Source: Bacteroidales bacterium | Lineage (GTDB): Bacteria; Bacteroidota; Bacteroidia; Bacteroidales; F082 | Direction of reading: 5' to 3' | Assembly: GCA_024400455.1 (NCBI GenBank) | Contig: JAKSMU010000001.1 | Location: 289,657 to 353,656, forward strand | DNA length: 64,000 bases | Shown: positions 1-8,506 of the stretch, one piece after another | Numbering within the stretch: position 1 is the stretch's first letter | Layout of the letters: each line of letters begins with the position of its first letter | Program-made: the position numbers and the translations under genes | The notes under the pieces: generated by a model | Databases searched by the model: none | Told to the model about the DNA's origin: nothing | What the model saw: only the letters and a program-made list of their open reading frames with translations

Positions 1-346
1 CAACCACTTGCTTGCCGGCCGATATGAAAAATTCATCGGTCAGGTGCCAGTTAAGGTATGCCCAATCGGTGCCTTGGAAGAAAGTGTTGGCAAAACTCGA
101 ATTGGGTGAGTTGATGCGCTGACGGAGGTGATAGCTGAACTTGTCGGTTACGTTGCCGTTCAATGTGATTTGCAGGTATTTGCCTTGCAAACCGTGGTCG
201 GAGCTGTTGTTGGCGCAATAATAATCGTAGGTGAAATCGGCGCGGGTGTCGAGCCTCAAAGTGTTTAAGGTGACGGCTTTGTCCTGCGCAAAGGCATGAA
301 TGGCCAGAGCCATGAAAACTGCCGTTAAAATGTGTGTTTTTTTCAT
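1..346 (-). CDS. Porin-like outer-membrane protein, N-terminal part
   Basis: The window cuts this gene, leaving about 115 N-terminal residues. It begins MKKTHILTAVFMALAIHAFA followed by QD, a clear Sec signal peptide. The mature part has alternating polar and aromatic stretches (YLQITLNGNVTDKFSYHLRQ, WAYLNWHLTDEFFISAGKQV) typical of antiparallel beta strands. The last of these resembles the strand region of phosphate-selective porin O/P-like proteins of Bacteroidetes. It probably forms an outer-membrane channel, but the substrate cannot be told. It reads leftward off the edge and is separated from the heat-shock gene by a terminator-like hairpin. The start is the only Met directly before the signal peptide. 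Confidence 0.6.
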   Translation of the reverse strand, partial: MKKTHILTAVFMALAIHAFAQDKAVTLNTLRLDTRADFTYDYYCANNSSDHGLQGKYLQITLNGNVTDKFSYHLRQRINSPNSSFANTFFQGTDWAYLNWHLTDEFFISAGKQVV

Positions 347-405
347 GCTGATAAAATAATCGGCAAAAATAGGAAATTTAGTGCTGCAAATACGCAAACG
401 ACAAC

Positions 406-430
406 AAAAAACGGAGCGGATTGCTCCGTT
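406..430 (-). terminator. Rho-independent terminator after hsp20
   Basis: AACGGAGC (410-417), loop GGATT, GCTCCGTT (423-430): a perfect 8 bp stem. Reading leftward it is followed by a run of five T. It lies about 160 bp past the hsp20 stop, between it and the porin gene. Confidence 0.6.
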
Positions 431-589
431 CCGTTGTTTTTCTTGGTTCTGGTTCTGGTTTTTTTCCAAAGCGAAGGGTGTCGCTCGCTGCCGCTTACTT
501 TGCCCTTCGCTTGTGTAGGCTGCCCTTTCAGGGCGGAGGCTTTCGGATGGTCTTTGAAACGCGATAGCGCTATTCCTAACTCCTCACTT

Positions 590-1009
590 TTAGTTCACTT
601 CAATGGTCTGCACGAGTTTTTTCTTTTCTTCCATGGTGACTTTCGGCAGCATGATTTCTAGGATGCCGTTTTCCACTTTGGCCGTAATCTGCTCGCGGTG
701 AATGTCTTCAGGCAGCATGATGGTCTGACGGAACTGTTCCACCGAAAACTCGTGGCGCAGGTAGCGTTTGGCTTCGTCTTTGGTTTCGGTCTTGGTTTCC
801 TTTGCCATTTCAACGATGAGGTTGCCTTCGGCGTTGATGGAGATTTTCAAGTCATCTTTGGTGAGTCCGGGTACGCTGAACTGTACCTTGTAGTCTTCCT
901 TGCTCTCGATGATGTTCATCTGTGGCGTTGCGTACGAAACATTGCCCATGTTCATGAGTTCGTTGAACAATGTAGGCATGAAATCCTGTGGTCTTCTGGT
1001 TACTAACAT
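590..1009 (-). CDS. hsp20: Small heat-shock protein, Hsp20/alpha-crystallin family
   Basis: 139 residues, a normal length for bacterial Hsp20. The alpha-crystallin domain spans about residues 30-139: PQMNIIESKEDYKVQFSVPG at its start, then the DLKISI and LIVEMAKE strands, and the hallmark A-x-x-x-n-G-I-L motif as AKVENGILEIMLPK near residues 109-122. The N-terminal segment MLVTRRPQDFMPTLFNELMN is typical of Bacteroidetes members. It acts in the cytoplasm as an ATP-independent holdase that keeps unfolded proteins soluble. It is co-directional with the kinase/phosphatase block upstream but separated from it by about 235 bp with hairpins, so it is probably a separate transcription unit. Confidence 0.93.
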   Translation of the reverse strand: MLVTRRPQDFMPTLFNELMNMGNVSYATPQMNIIESKEDYKVQFSVPGLTKDDLKISINAEGNLIVEMAKETKTETKDEAKRYLRHEFSVEQFRQTIMLPEDIHREQITAKVENGILEIMLPKVTMEEKKKLVQTIEVN

Positions 1010-1063
1010 GATGTTTGGTTTTTTAAATTGTTTAACTGTTTATTTGTTTGTTGTCTATTGTTT

Positions 1064-1104
1064 ATCGTTCGTTGAGCTTGTCGAAACGATGCCGTTTTTA
1101 ACGG
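1064..1104. repeat. Small palindromic repeat between PP2C and hsp20
   Basis: ATCGTTCG...CGAAACGAT around the core TTGAGCTTGT makes an imperfect hairpin (1064-1090), followed at once by CCGTT TTT AACGG. The core resembles short interspersed palindromes common in bacterial intergenic regions. It may attenuate or end transcription from the PP2C gene. Confidence 0.4.
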
Positions 1105-1245
1105 TTGCCCGTTGGACTTTCGCTCGGACGATTCTGCAATAGTCAAATCTTGAGCCAAAACAAAAAACAGTATGATTTTGTTTTATGTTATGACAAAATG
1201 ACATGAAATATTTTGTTGATGCGTTATATAGTGACAAAATGGCAT

Positions 1246-2007
1246 TTATATAAGGATGCCCGCCACTCCAGCAATCTTAGCGCAAATCACGCTGATGTTG
1301 TCGGCACCGCCATTGCGGCAAGCCAATTCATAAAGTTCGGTGGCGGGTTGCTGGCTTTGCGACAGAACGGATTCTATTTCCTCGTCATCGGCCATGTCGG
1401 TGAGGCCATCTGAACAAATAAGTAATTGGTCGCCGCCGCGAAGACGGTCGGTGATGTCAATTAGGGTTAAGGTCCCCACACAACCGGCTCCAATACAGTT
1501 GACAAGCAGTTTGCTGTCGTTAGGGTTGCCTGAAAGACCGCGTTCCGTTTCGTCGATGGTAAGTTGCCGCAAAGTGCCGTTGCGGAAACGGTAGGTGCGG
1601 CTGTCGCCTGCATTCAGTACATATATCTTGCCTTTCAGCCACACCACACCCGTTAGCGTGCAACCCATCGGACGAATCTGTCCTTCCTCCGAAGCTTGAT
1701 TGTTCATGAAACGACTGAATGCCAAAACGCTGTCGCAAATTTCCTTTTCGAAATCCTTTTCGTTGAAATCATTTGCGGAGAAGAAATCCTTGAGATGTTC
1801 GAGCAGCATTTGACTGGCGCGTTCACCATGTTCGTGGCCGCCCATGCCATCGGCAAGGAGAAGGTAAAAACAGGAGTCGTCGCCAAACTCAACGGGTAAA
1901 ACCATATTGTCGTCGCGCAGCAAGATGCCGCTTACCGAAACCATGTCTTCGTTGTTGTCGCGTCGCAAGCCTTTGCCGCTGATGGCTTCTATTTCTAACT
2001 TCGTCAT
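1246..2007 (-). CDS. PP2C-family protein Ser/Thr phosphatase
   Basis: 253 residues, about the length of stand-alone bacterial PP2C (PppA/PrpC/Stp) enzymes. Metal-binding motifs are all present: GKGLRRDNNEDM (residues 11-22), LLADGMGGHEHGE with Asp53 and Gly54, LLICSDGLTD near residue 200, and GGADNISVI near 233. It should remove phosphate from Ser/Thr residues with two Mn/Mg ions, in the cytoplasm. Its start overlaps the FHA gene's stop by 4 bp (ATGA), so the two are translationally coupled. In this operon it is the obvious counterpart of the kinase encoded at 4981-7569. No membrane segment or zinc ribbon is seen, unlike its neighbours. Confidence 0.95.
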   Translation of the reverse strand: MTKLEIEAISGKGLRRDNNEDMVSVSGILLRDDNMVLPVEFGDDSCFYLLLADGMGGHEHGERASQMLLEHLKDFFSANDFNEKDFEKEICDSVLAFSRFMNNQASEEGQIRPMGCTLTGVVWLKGKIYVLNAGDSRTYRFRNGTLRQLTIDETERGLSGNPNDSKLLVNCIGAGCVGTLTLIDITDRLRGGDQLLICSDGLTDMADDEEIESVLSQSQQPATELYELACRNGGADNISVICAKIAGVAGILI

Positions 2008-2501
2008 TTCAGTATAAGATGTGTGGTTGCAATTTTCAGATTATCACCAATATGCAGGTCAACCCAAGTGTTGGGCGTCAGCTTCACGCCGTTGACGAAA
2101 GTCCCGTTGTGGCTGCCCAAATCGCGGATTTGCCATTGTCCGTCAAGGCAACGCAGCTCACCATGAGTGCCTGAAATGTAGATGGAACTGCCAAATTCGG
2201 GATAGATTCCCGTGGTGCGGCCAAAGATGCCTTCTTTCAATTTCAGGTTAAAGCCATCGCCCGCCATGGTCATTTCATGTGCCGGATTTGCAGTTTGTTG
2301 TTCTTTTGGCTCAGGCTTAGGTTCAGTCCCGCCAGTATTGAAAAATGCTTCAGCCGAAATCAAGTCGGCACCGCAAGCCGGGCATTCCGTTCCTCTTTTC
2401 GGCTGGCCACATTCGGGGCAAAAATGCAGTTCCTTGCCGCATTGGTCGCAGTAGCGGCTATCATCGTCAATGATTGCTTTGCAAAACGGACACTTCATCA
2501 C
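2004..2501 (-). CDS. Zinc-ribbon protein with C-terminal FHA domain
   Basis: 165 residues. Two zinc ribbons come first: Cys4/Cys7 with Cys18/Cys21, and Cys28/Cys31 with Cys40/Cys43. A linker rich in Pro/Glu follows, then an FHA domain from about residue 85, with GIFGRT, GSSIYISGTHGELR, and the conserved NGTFVNG loop near 136-142. FHA domains bind phosphothreonine peptides, so this is the likely reader for the operon's kinase. The zinc ribbons probably dock it to partner proteins. It overlaps both neighbours by 4 bp. A second Met directly follows the first, so the start could be 3 bp later. Confidence 0.92.
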   Translation of the reverse strand: MMKCPFCKAIIDDDSRYCDQCGKELHFCPECGQPKRGTECPACGADLISAEAFFNTGGTEPKPEPKEQQTANPAHEMTMAGDGFNLKLKEGIFGRTTGIYPEFGSSIYISGTHGELRCLDGQWQIRDLGSHNGTFVNGVKLTPNTWVDLHIGDNLKIATTHLILK

Positions 2502-4984
2502 ATTATCTCCTTTATTTTAATGTTATTGATATCAGCAGCAGTGAAGGTCATCAAGGCATCGTCGTCGAGCGAATCGTCGAAAGCCGTGCGTTTCGAGAGG
2601 TTTTTGACGGCCTTGTCCAAGGCTTTGCGGACAGTGCGGCCATTGCCGAAATTCCTGTCGCGCGAGGCATAGACCCGCACAAACAAATCGTGAATGGCAA
2701 CTGCGGCATCCTCAGCGATGATGTATTCCTTCTTTGTGGCCATCGAAACGAAAATCTTTTCCAAGTCGTCAACATCGTAATCTTCAAAGATGATGGTTTC
2801 GTCGAACCGCGATTTGAGGCCTGAGTTCTGGTTGAGAAATTCATTCATCTCGCGCGTGTAACCAGCGGCAATGCAGACAAACTTGCCTTTGTGGTTTTCG
2901 AGCAGCGGCACCAAGGTATTGATGCACTCCGGACCATAGTCGCCAGCGCCGCCAGAGCAAAGCGAATAAGCCTCATCAATGAAGAGCACGCCGCCCATGG
3001 CTTTCATCACCACTTCCTTGGTTTTCAGTGCTGTTTCGCCCACAAAATGCGACACAAGGTCGTCGCGGGTCACTTCATAGACATCAGCAGTAGGGATGAC
3101 GCCCAACGAGCAGAGAATCTTGCCCATCAGTCGGGCCACGGTGGTCTTGCCCGTACCTGGATTGCCCAAAAACAGGTAATGGCTCAATGTGATTTTAGGT
3201 GTACGGTTCTTGCGTTGCGCCAACTGCTGTTCGCGCCGAATGGTGACGGCCAGGTCGTTCAGACTTTCCTTGACACTTTCCAAACCCACCAAGGCATCGA
3301 GTTCTTTCATCACCTCTTTTATATCAAATGAATTACGCGCGCTTTCACCCGCAATATCGTAGTAGGTCAACAATTTGCCTTCCTGTGCAACCTCAGCATC
3401 GCTCATCGTGCGCAATCTGATGCCGCGTCTTTCGATGGCGGCATCAAGGAAATTACGCACATCGCGGGCGTTGCCAAAGGTCTCGCTGCGGCGGTTATAC
3501 ATATTTTCGAATTCGATGTGCATCTTCTCGTCGGCCTCGTTGCTGAAAGTAAAGCCGCGTTTTTGGGTCATGCTTCTGAAAATCAGTTCCAGCTCGGAGG
3601 CGTTATAATCGGGGAAGGCAATCTGTTTCTTGAAACGCGAAGGCAGACCCGGATTCATTTTCAGGAATTCCTTCATCTCATCACGATAACCGGCGGCAAT
3701 ACACACGAACTCACCTTTCCTGTTTTCCAAAATCGGGACCAACTTGTCGATTCCGGCCTTGCCAAACTGTCCGTCGTTGAGGCCGTAGGCTTCGTCGATG
3801 AAAAGCACGCCGCCCATGGCGCGATCGATGGCTTCCTGGATGTTGCGTTCAGTACCACCCACCACATCGGAAATCAAGTCCTTGCCCGCCACTTCGACAT
3901 ACTGGCCTTTTGGAAGAACGCCCAAGGCTCCGAGAATGTCGGCAAAGATGCGCGCGATGGTCGTCTTTCCCGTTCCGGGATTGCCCGAAAACACATAGTG
4001 GTCGCTGATGCGCAACTTGGCATCGGGACCGCTTTCGCGTTGGGTTTCCCTGATATTGTCAATGATTTTATGAATCTCGTCTTTCACACTTTGCAGACCG
4101 ATGAAGTCATCAAGTTCCTTCCAAATCTCGGCTTCGGTGCGCGGAACGAATATTTCGCCTTTAATATCTTGTTCGTCAACTTGTTGACTTCCTCTGCTCA
4201 AGGCACTTATCGCTAATTCTTCAGCCTTGGCATCGGCCAAATGGCCATTGCTTTCGGTGCCTTCGCCCTTGCGCAAAAGCCATTCGAAATGCGACTGTAG
4301 CTTTTTGGCCGCTTCGGGTGACAGAGTCAACTTGTATTTTTCCTTCAACGAAAGGGCGCAGATTTGCGTCAAGGCCTTTTCGTCGAAAGGCTTCAAGGCA
4401 AAACGAAACTCAAACAGGGAAGCCGCATCGGGGTTGCTGGAAAGAAACTCCTCCAAGCCACGACTCAAACCGGTCATGAAAACGAAAGGCATTTTGCCGG
4501 CGTGGTTGCGCATACGCGAAAACAAGCGGTCTAGGTCGTTCACATCGTTGGCATCGCCATTAGGCAGAAGTTTCTGCACATTGGTCAGCACCAGAACGCC
4601 CTCCTTGACTTCGTCGAGATGCTCATCAAACTTGTCCATCCAAATCTTGAAATCGGCAGCATCAACGACTTTAGGCTTCGGCTGACTCACCATGCCCGCC
4701 TTGAGCAAGATTTCGAAAAGCCTATCGACCATGAAACGTTTGCCCGTTCCGGCCTTGCCTAAAATGACGGCATCCATCTGGATATGCACATTGGCGCCAT
4801 TTTTCTTGAGTTGCGAAGCGACATTGGCCCTGTCCTTGAACTTTTCTATCTCGCCAAACAAATCATCTTTGGCAAAAAACTCCTTAAACATCTGTTTCGC
4901 TGATGTTTGGAAGGCTTCGCCACAGTGTTTGCAGAACTTGGCTTCATCGCGGTTTGGCGTATGGCAATGTTCACATGTTCTCAT
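2498..4984 (-). CDS. Zinc-ribbon AAA+ ATPase with three AAA modules (CbbX/SpoVK-like)
   Basis: 828 residues. An N-terminal zinc ribbon (Cys4, Cys7, Cys18, Cys21) is followed by three P-loop modules. The first (Walker A GKAGTGKR near residue 80) has a weak Walker B, VLVLTNVQK, lacking the Asp-Glu pair, and is probably inactive. The second (GNPGTGKTT near 333, VLFIDEAYGL) and third (GNPGTGKTT near 606, VLFIDEAYSL) are complete and closely alike, with the CbbX/SpoVK/EccA pattern. Such proteins form rings that remodel or unfold partner proteins using ATP. Gene order and ATGA overlaps with the FHA and kinase genes suggest a phospho-controlled remodelling machine. The target is unknown. Confidence 0.9.
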   Translation of the reverse strand: MRTCEHCHTPNRDEAKFCKHCGEAFQTSAKQMFKEFFAKDDLFGEIEKFKDRANVASQLKKNGANVHIQMDAVILGKAGTGKRFMVDRLFEILLKAGMVSQPKPKVVDAADFKIWMDKFDEHLDEVKEGVLVLTNVQKLLPNGDANDVNDLDRLFSRMRNHAGKMPFVFMTGLSRGLEEFLSSNPDAASLFEFRFALKPFDEKALTQICALSLKEKYKLTLSPEAAKKLQSHFEWLLRKGEGTESNGHLADAKAEELAISALSRGSQQVDEQDIKGEIFVPRTEAEIWKELDDFIGLQSVKDEIHKIIDNIRETQRESGPDAKLRISDHYVFSGNPGTGKTTIARIFADILGALGVLPKGQYVEVAGKDLISDVVGGTERNIQEAIDRAMGGVLFIDEAYGLNDGQFGKAGIDKLVPILENRKGEFVCIAAGYRDEMKEFLKMNPGLPSRFKKQIAFPDYNASELELIFRSMTQKRGFTFSNEADEKMHIEFENMYNRRSETFGNARDVRNFLDAAIERRGIRLRTMSDAEVAQEGKLLTYYDIAGESARNSFDIKEVMKELDALVGLESVKESLNDLAVTIRREQQLAQRKNRTPKITLSHYLFLGNPGTGKTTVARLMGKILCSLGVIPTADVYEVTRDDLVSHFVGETALKTKEVVMKAMGGVLFIDEAYSLCSGGAGDYGPECINTLVPLLENHKGKFVCIAAGYTREMNEFLNQNSGLKSRFDETIIFEDYDVDDLEKIFVSMATKKEYIIAEDAAVAIHDLFVRVYASRDRNFGNGRTVRKALDKAVKNLSKRTAFDDSLDDDALMTFTAADINNIKIKEIM

Positions 4985-7569
4985 TTTTCCAGTTCTCCTA
5001 CATTTATCGAATCATTAACGATGGTCGTCTCGGTCTCACCTTTTATTTTCGGTGTGTCATTGGGCAGTAAAAGACTCAAAGCACCTAATATCAACACGAC
5101 ACCAATGAAAATGCCGACCCACTTCCATCGGTCTTGCAAGTCGAGTTTCCAATATTCTATCGATTTGCCATCAACGACACCATTGAGCGAGGAATCAAAA
5201 TGTTTCTCGTCGTTGAAAGCGAAGTACAAAGGTTCAAGCGTAAGTTCCTCAAAACCAGGATTCGCTACGGACTTTGCGTCTCGCACAAACGGACTGAAAT
5301 CAAAAAGCGTCTTGATACTGAAAAACACAATGGCTGCCAAGACGACCAAACCATAAATCCAGACAATATACTGACCTAAAAACTTAATCAACAGCAAGAT
5401 GACGGCTGATGTAATGCCACCCACAATAATCGGCAGGAGACAACCGTCGCTATCAAAAATGAAAAACGAGACAACAGCCGCCACCGCTCCTAAAATGTAG
5501 AATGCGCTTTTGAATTTAATGGCATCCGTACTGACAGTAGGGGAGGCGATAAGACTTTGAATGATGACTATGAGCAGGAAAACAGCCAATAAAAGAGCCG
5601 AACCGGCCAACACCTTTTGGATGACGCTACGCGCCCAGTTGCGCTTGATCTTGCTCTTGGCATTGTCCGAAACGGATTGAGCCTCGGTGCGTGCTTCGAT
5701 GAACCTCTCGAAGTTTTCGTTGTCAGTATCGGCCATACCTAAGGCTTGCACATATTGCTCCAAAAGTTTCTCGTAGGCATATTTCGGTTTAAAGTCGGCA
5801 TTGGGGTTTTCTTGATATTGCACTGCGAGCCAACCGCGCAAGCCCTTGTCGTTCTGCAAGTCGTATTTCAGTTCCTTTTTCGGAGCTTTCAGGAAATCAT
5901 CGAGATTCTTCAGCACTTGGCCTGTACGCGAAAGACGATATTCCGGCGTTGCGCCATAGCCGACGATGGCTTTCATTATCGCCACCTGGTCCTTATAGTT
6001 TCTGTCTTTCGGACCGGCTTTTTTCTCATCGTCTTTTGAAGGAGTAACGCAGTAACCGAACCATTTGCGCTGTTTCGCAAAACGATTTCCCTTGTGGTCG
6101 AAAAACCAAGGCAGATAGTCGGCATCGCCACCATTCTGGAAACTCCAAACGATGTTGTAAGCCAACTCAGGACCATAAATCTTTTCAGCTTTCGCCCCGT
6201 CGAAATCGCTCAAAAGCGCATCGTCATCGGCGTTGTTCTTCGTGAAATAGAGATAATACACCTTGTTGAGCAAGCGCCCGATGGCTTCACCGGTCATGGC
6301 ATAGTCGGGATGCTTGACATCGCAGCAAAGGTTAAGGTCGTAGAAAGGATTCAGCGTGTGGATGGCAGCCAAAAAGCCCATGGCTTCGTCGTCGGGATAG
6401 TCCTCTTCGACAATCTTTTCGATTTCGACTTGCAATTCAGGGCAATACTCAAGCCACTTGCTGATTTTGCCGCTATAAAGGAATTTCTTAGCCAAATCGG
6501 CATCTTCAACCATGAAAGCAGCCAGTTCTTCGGGCGTGTGCGCAATTTGGTTTTTGCTACTGTTATATATGATATTGAGACCTTTTGCCTTGGTCTCGTC
6601 GTAAATCTCAACTTTCTTTCCTTTGACGAAATCCTGAATCTGTTTCAAGCCCCAACGATGGACTGGATCGCGTGTCAACAGTCCACGCGTGATGGTAAAC
6701 AGGGGTTCGGGCATGTCGGTAGGCACCACGATGCCATCGTGGGCTTTCTGCATGGCCATCAGTGTTTCCTTGGCGCGGAAAGCCGATTCGCCATACCAAA
6801 GGCTGAGAATGGTCATGCCCAAGGAGTAGAAATCGGCGGCGGGGGTCAGGTTGCAGTAGGTCTTGTTGTCGATAATAACCGTGCTGGCAGGGTCATAGAC
6901 TTCAGGCGCGGCATAAATGGGAGTCCGGCTCTGCAAAGTCTGCACCTTGCCGTGGTCGAGGATATCGGCAATGCCGAAATCGCAAAGCAGGCAGTCCCAA
7001 GTCGATTCGTTGTTAACCAATATGTTGGCTGGTTTCACATCCTTGTGAATGAAACCCAAGCGGTGACATTGGTCGAGCGCCATGGCCGTCTTCAAAGCGA
7101 TTTTCATGATGGCGTCCTTGTTGCCTTTCAGGTTGAAATCGCTCACTGCCCCTTTCGGACAATGTTGCATCAGTTCGAAGCAACGCTGCTCGCCCTGAAA
7201 GTCCATGGTGCCAAAATCGTAGAGGTCGATGAGGTAGCCTTTGCCGCACAACTGCTTCACCAAAGGAAGGACGGATGCGTTGAAAGTGTAGCCTTCCTTA
7301 TAGATTTTCAGCACTTTGCCATCATCTCTTACAATGATGTCGGCTTGCGACCCACAGTGCAAAGTGTCACCTTGCGGGGGCGTCGCCGTGCCCTGTGGAG
7401 CAGTAGCAGTAGACTGCGGAGCCGTTGCTGTGCCTTGTGGAGCCGTAGCCGTTCCTTGAGGTGCTGTTGCGGTACCTTGTGGAACTGTAGCGGTATCTTG
7501 TGGAGCCGTTGCCGTTCCTTGCGGAGGCTGCTTCTTTGCGCTTTTCAATCGTTCGGAAAGGTCTGACAT
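4981..7569 (-). CDS. Membrane-anchored Ser/Thr protein kinase with Pro/Gln/Thr repeat leader
   Basis: 862 residues. Residues 16-67 are a degenerate hexapeptide array around APQGTAT. The kinase domain spans about 70-330: Lys88 in VLKIYK, catalytic loop HKDVKPANIL (His175, Asp177), DFG at 197-199, and YAAPEVYD. The glycine-rich loop is poorly conserved (HCGSQADIIV), yet the catalytic residues are complete. A long middle region without recognised motif follows, then about five hydrophobic segments (near 645-672, 686-703, 708-750, 815-836). So the kinase domain most likely sits in the cytoplasm on a membrane anchor. It lies 3 bp after the zinc-ribbon gene and overlaps the AAA gene by 4 bp. Confidence 0.93.
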   Translation of the reverse strand: MSDLSERLKSAKKQPPQGTATAPQDTATVPQGTATAPQGTATAPQGTATAPQSTATAPQGTATPPQGDTLHCGSQADIIVRDDGKVLKIYKEGYTFNASVLPLVKQLCGKGYLIDLYDFGTMDFQGEQRCFELMQHCPKGAVSDFNLKGNKDAIMKIALKTAMALDQCHRLGFIHKDVKPANILVNNESTWDCLLCDFGIADILDHGKVQTLQSRTPIYAAPEVYDPASTVIIDNKTYCNLTPAADFYSLGMTILSLWYGESAFRAKETLMAMQKAHDGIVVPTDMPEPLFTITRGLLTRDPVHRWGLKQIQDFVKGKKVEIYDETKAKGLNIIYNSSKNQIAHTPEELAAFMVEDADLAKKFLYSGKISKWLEYCPELQVEIEKIVEEDYPDDEAMGFLAAIHTLNPFYDLNLCCDVKHPDYAMTGEAIGRLLNKVYYLYFTKNNADDDALLSDFDGAKAEKIYGPELAYNIVWSFQNGGDADYLPWFFDHKGNRFAKQRKWFGYCVTPSKDDEKKAGPKDRNYKDQVAIMKAIVGYGATPEYRLSRTGQVLKNLDDFLKAPKKELKYDLQNDKGLRGWLAVQYQENPNADFKPKYAYEKLLEQYVQALGMADTDNENFERFIEARTEAQSVSDNAKSKIKRNWARSVIQKVLAGSALLLAVFLLIVIIQSLIASPTVSTDAIKFKSAFYILGAVAAVVSFFIFDSDGCLLPIIVGGITSAVILLLIKFLGQYIVWIYGLVVLAAIVFFSIKTLFDFSPFVRDAKSVANPGFEELTLEPLYFAFNDEKHFDSSLNGVVDGKSIEYWKLDLQDRWKWVGIFIGVVLILGALSLLLPNDTPKIKGETETTIVNDSINVGELEK
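7385..7530. repeat. In-frame hexapeptide-coding repeat in the kinase gene
   Basis: About eight 18 bp units coding variants of APQGTAT (residues 16-67 of the kinase). The DNA units differ mostly at third positions. Such arrays can change copy number by slippage while staying in frame, which would alter the length of a flexible, Thr-rich leader. Confidence 0.75.
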
Positions 7570-7572
7570 AAT

Positions 7573-8379
7573 TTAGTCCTCATATTTATATTCCTTAGTG
7601 GTTTCCACCACATCCTTGTCAACAATGATGGTTTCGTACTGCCAGGTTCCGCCGCGCCATGGTTCGCAGCATTCGCTGGGCTGATTGTGGAAACAACCGC
7701 AATAGTTGCACACCCATCCTGTCCTAACTTTTTCTTCAGTATGGATATGTACCTTGCGGGTAGTTTCGATGGCAACCTTGCGGGCCGAATAATAGTTGTA
7801 TTGCTCTTGTGGCGTGCTGCCAGCGGGAGGTAGCATTTCGTCAAAAAGCTGGTTGATGTCTTTTACAACTTGCTGATATTCCGCTATGACTTGCTCTGCA
7901 TCGAATGTCTCGGCTTGCTGGCCGAGGAGTTCCAGTAAACGCTGTTCGGCTTCGGTGACCTGAACCTGTTGTTTTTCGAGCATGGCCTCCAGTTCGGCAG
8001 CACGGTCGATAAGGGCCGCCACCTGTTGCACTTTCGGGTCTTGCTTGGCTTTTTCGATGGCGCGTTGGGCGGCCTTGGTGAGGGCTGTGTTGCAATGGCG
8101 GCAATAGGAACGCACATTCAAAGTGCCGCAATTGGGACATTTTATGCCATTGGCGGGCATGCCGCATTCCTCGCATACGCTTTCGCCTGGTTCCATGGGT
8201 GCACCGCAAAATGTACAGTAGTCAACAAGTTTCTTTCCGCAATGCGGACAAAACTCGGCCGTCTTGTCGATTTCGGCACCGCAATGCGGGCATTTTCGAA
8301 GGTCGGACGGATGTTGTTCATCTTTAGTCTTATGCTGGACTTGCTGCTGTGTGCGTGTTTGCGTTCTCTGGATGTCCAT
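7573..8379 (-). CDS. Multi-zinc-ribbon coiled-coil protein
   Basis: 268 residues from the start MDIQRTQTRT. An upstream Met (8421) exists, but it would precede the promoter box at 8395-8402, so 8379 is preferred. Three zinc ribbons occupy residues 30-96: Cys30/33/44/47, Cys55/58/69/72 and Cys81/84/93/96. A Gln/Glu-rich probable coiled coil spans about 105-190. A C-terminal Cys cluster (GWVCNYCGCFHNQPSECCEP) could bind a further metal. No enzyme motif is seen. It is the first gene of the tightly packed kinase-AAA-FHA-PP2C run, and likely an adaptor or scaffold whose ribbons resemble those on the AAA and FHA proteins. Confidence 0.8.
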   Translation of the reverse strand: MDIQRTQTRTQQQVQHKTKDEQHPSDLRKCPHCGAEIDKTAEFCPHCGKKLVDYCTFCGAPMEPGESVCEECGMPANGIKCPNCGTLNVRSYCRHCNTALTKAAQRAIEKAKQDPKVQQVAALIDRAAELEAMLEKQQVQVTEAEQRLLELLGQQAETFDAEQVIAEYQQVVKDINQLFDEMLPPAGSTPQEQYNYYSARKVAIETTRKVHIHTEEKVRTGWVCNYCGCFHNQPSECCEPWRGGTWQYETIIVDKDVVETTKEYKYED

Positions 8380-8394
8380 AATCTGAAAAAGGTT

Positions 8395-8402
8395 CAAAAG
8401 TA
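8395..8402 (-). promoter_or_regulatory. Candidate -7 box for the zinc-ribbon/kinase operon
   Basis: TACTTTTG on the minus strand fits the Bacteroidetes -7 consensus TAnnTTTG and sits 15 bp before the start at 8379. No good -33 TTTG was found at the usual distance. It supports a separate transcript for the zinc-ribbon to PP2C genes. Confidence 0.45.
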
Positions 8403-8427
8403 TAATAATTCTCTTACACATGATGAG

Positions 8428-8469
8428 ATTCCCGCCTGCGCGGGAATGACGGCCTCAAAAAAGGCCGTC
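8428..8469. repeat. Double palindrome inside the signalling block
   Basis: ATTCCCGC-CTGC-GCGGGAAT (8428-8447) is followed at once by GACGGCCT-CAAAAA-AGGCCGTC (8448-8469). Both stems are perfect 8 bp. The first is of the ATTCCCGC/GCGGGAAT type often found dispersed in bacterial genomes; a related palindrome occurs at 37436-37581. The pair could end transcription of the M48 gene. Confidence 0.6.
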
Positions 8470-8506
8470 TATGAGCCGAAGAGTTCAAATCAACCATCAC
8501 CAAAGT

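Noticed and set aside
6094..7566. Long open frame opposite the kinase gene (490 codons, plus strand)
   Set aside because: It lies wholly antisense to a kinase with all catalytic motifs, and its translation has no recognisable domain.
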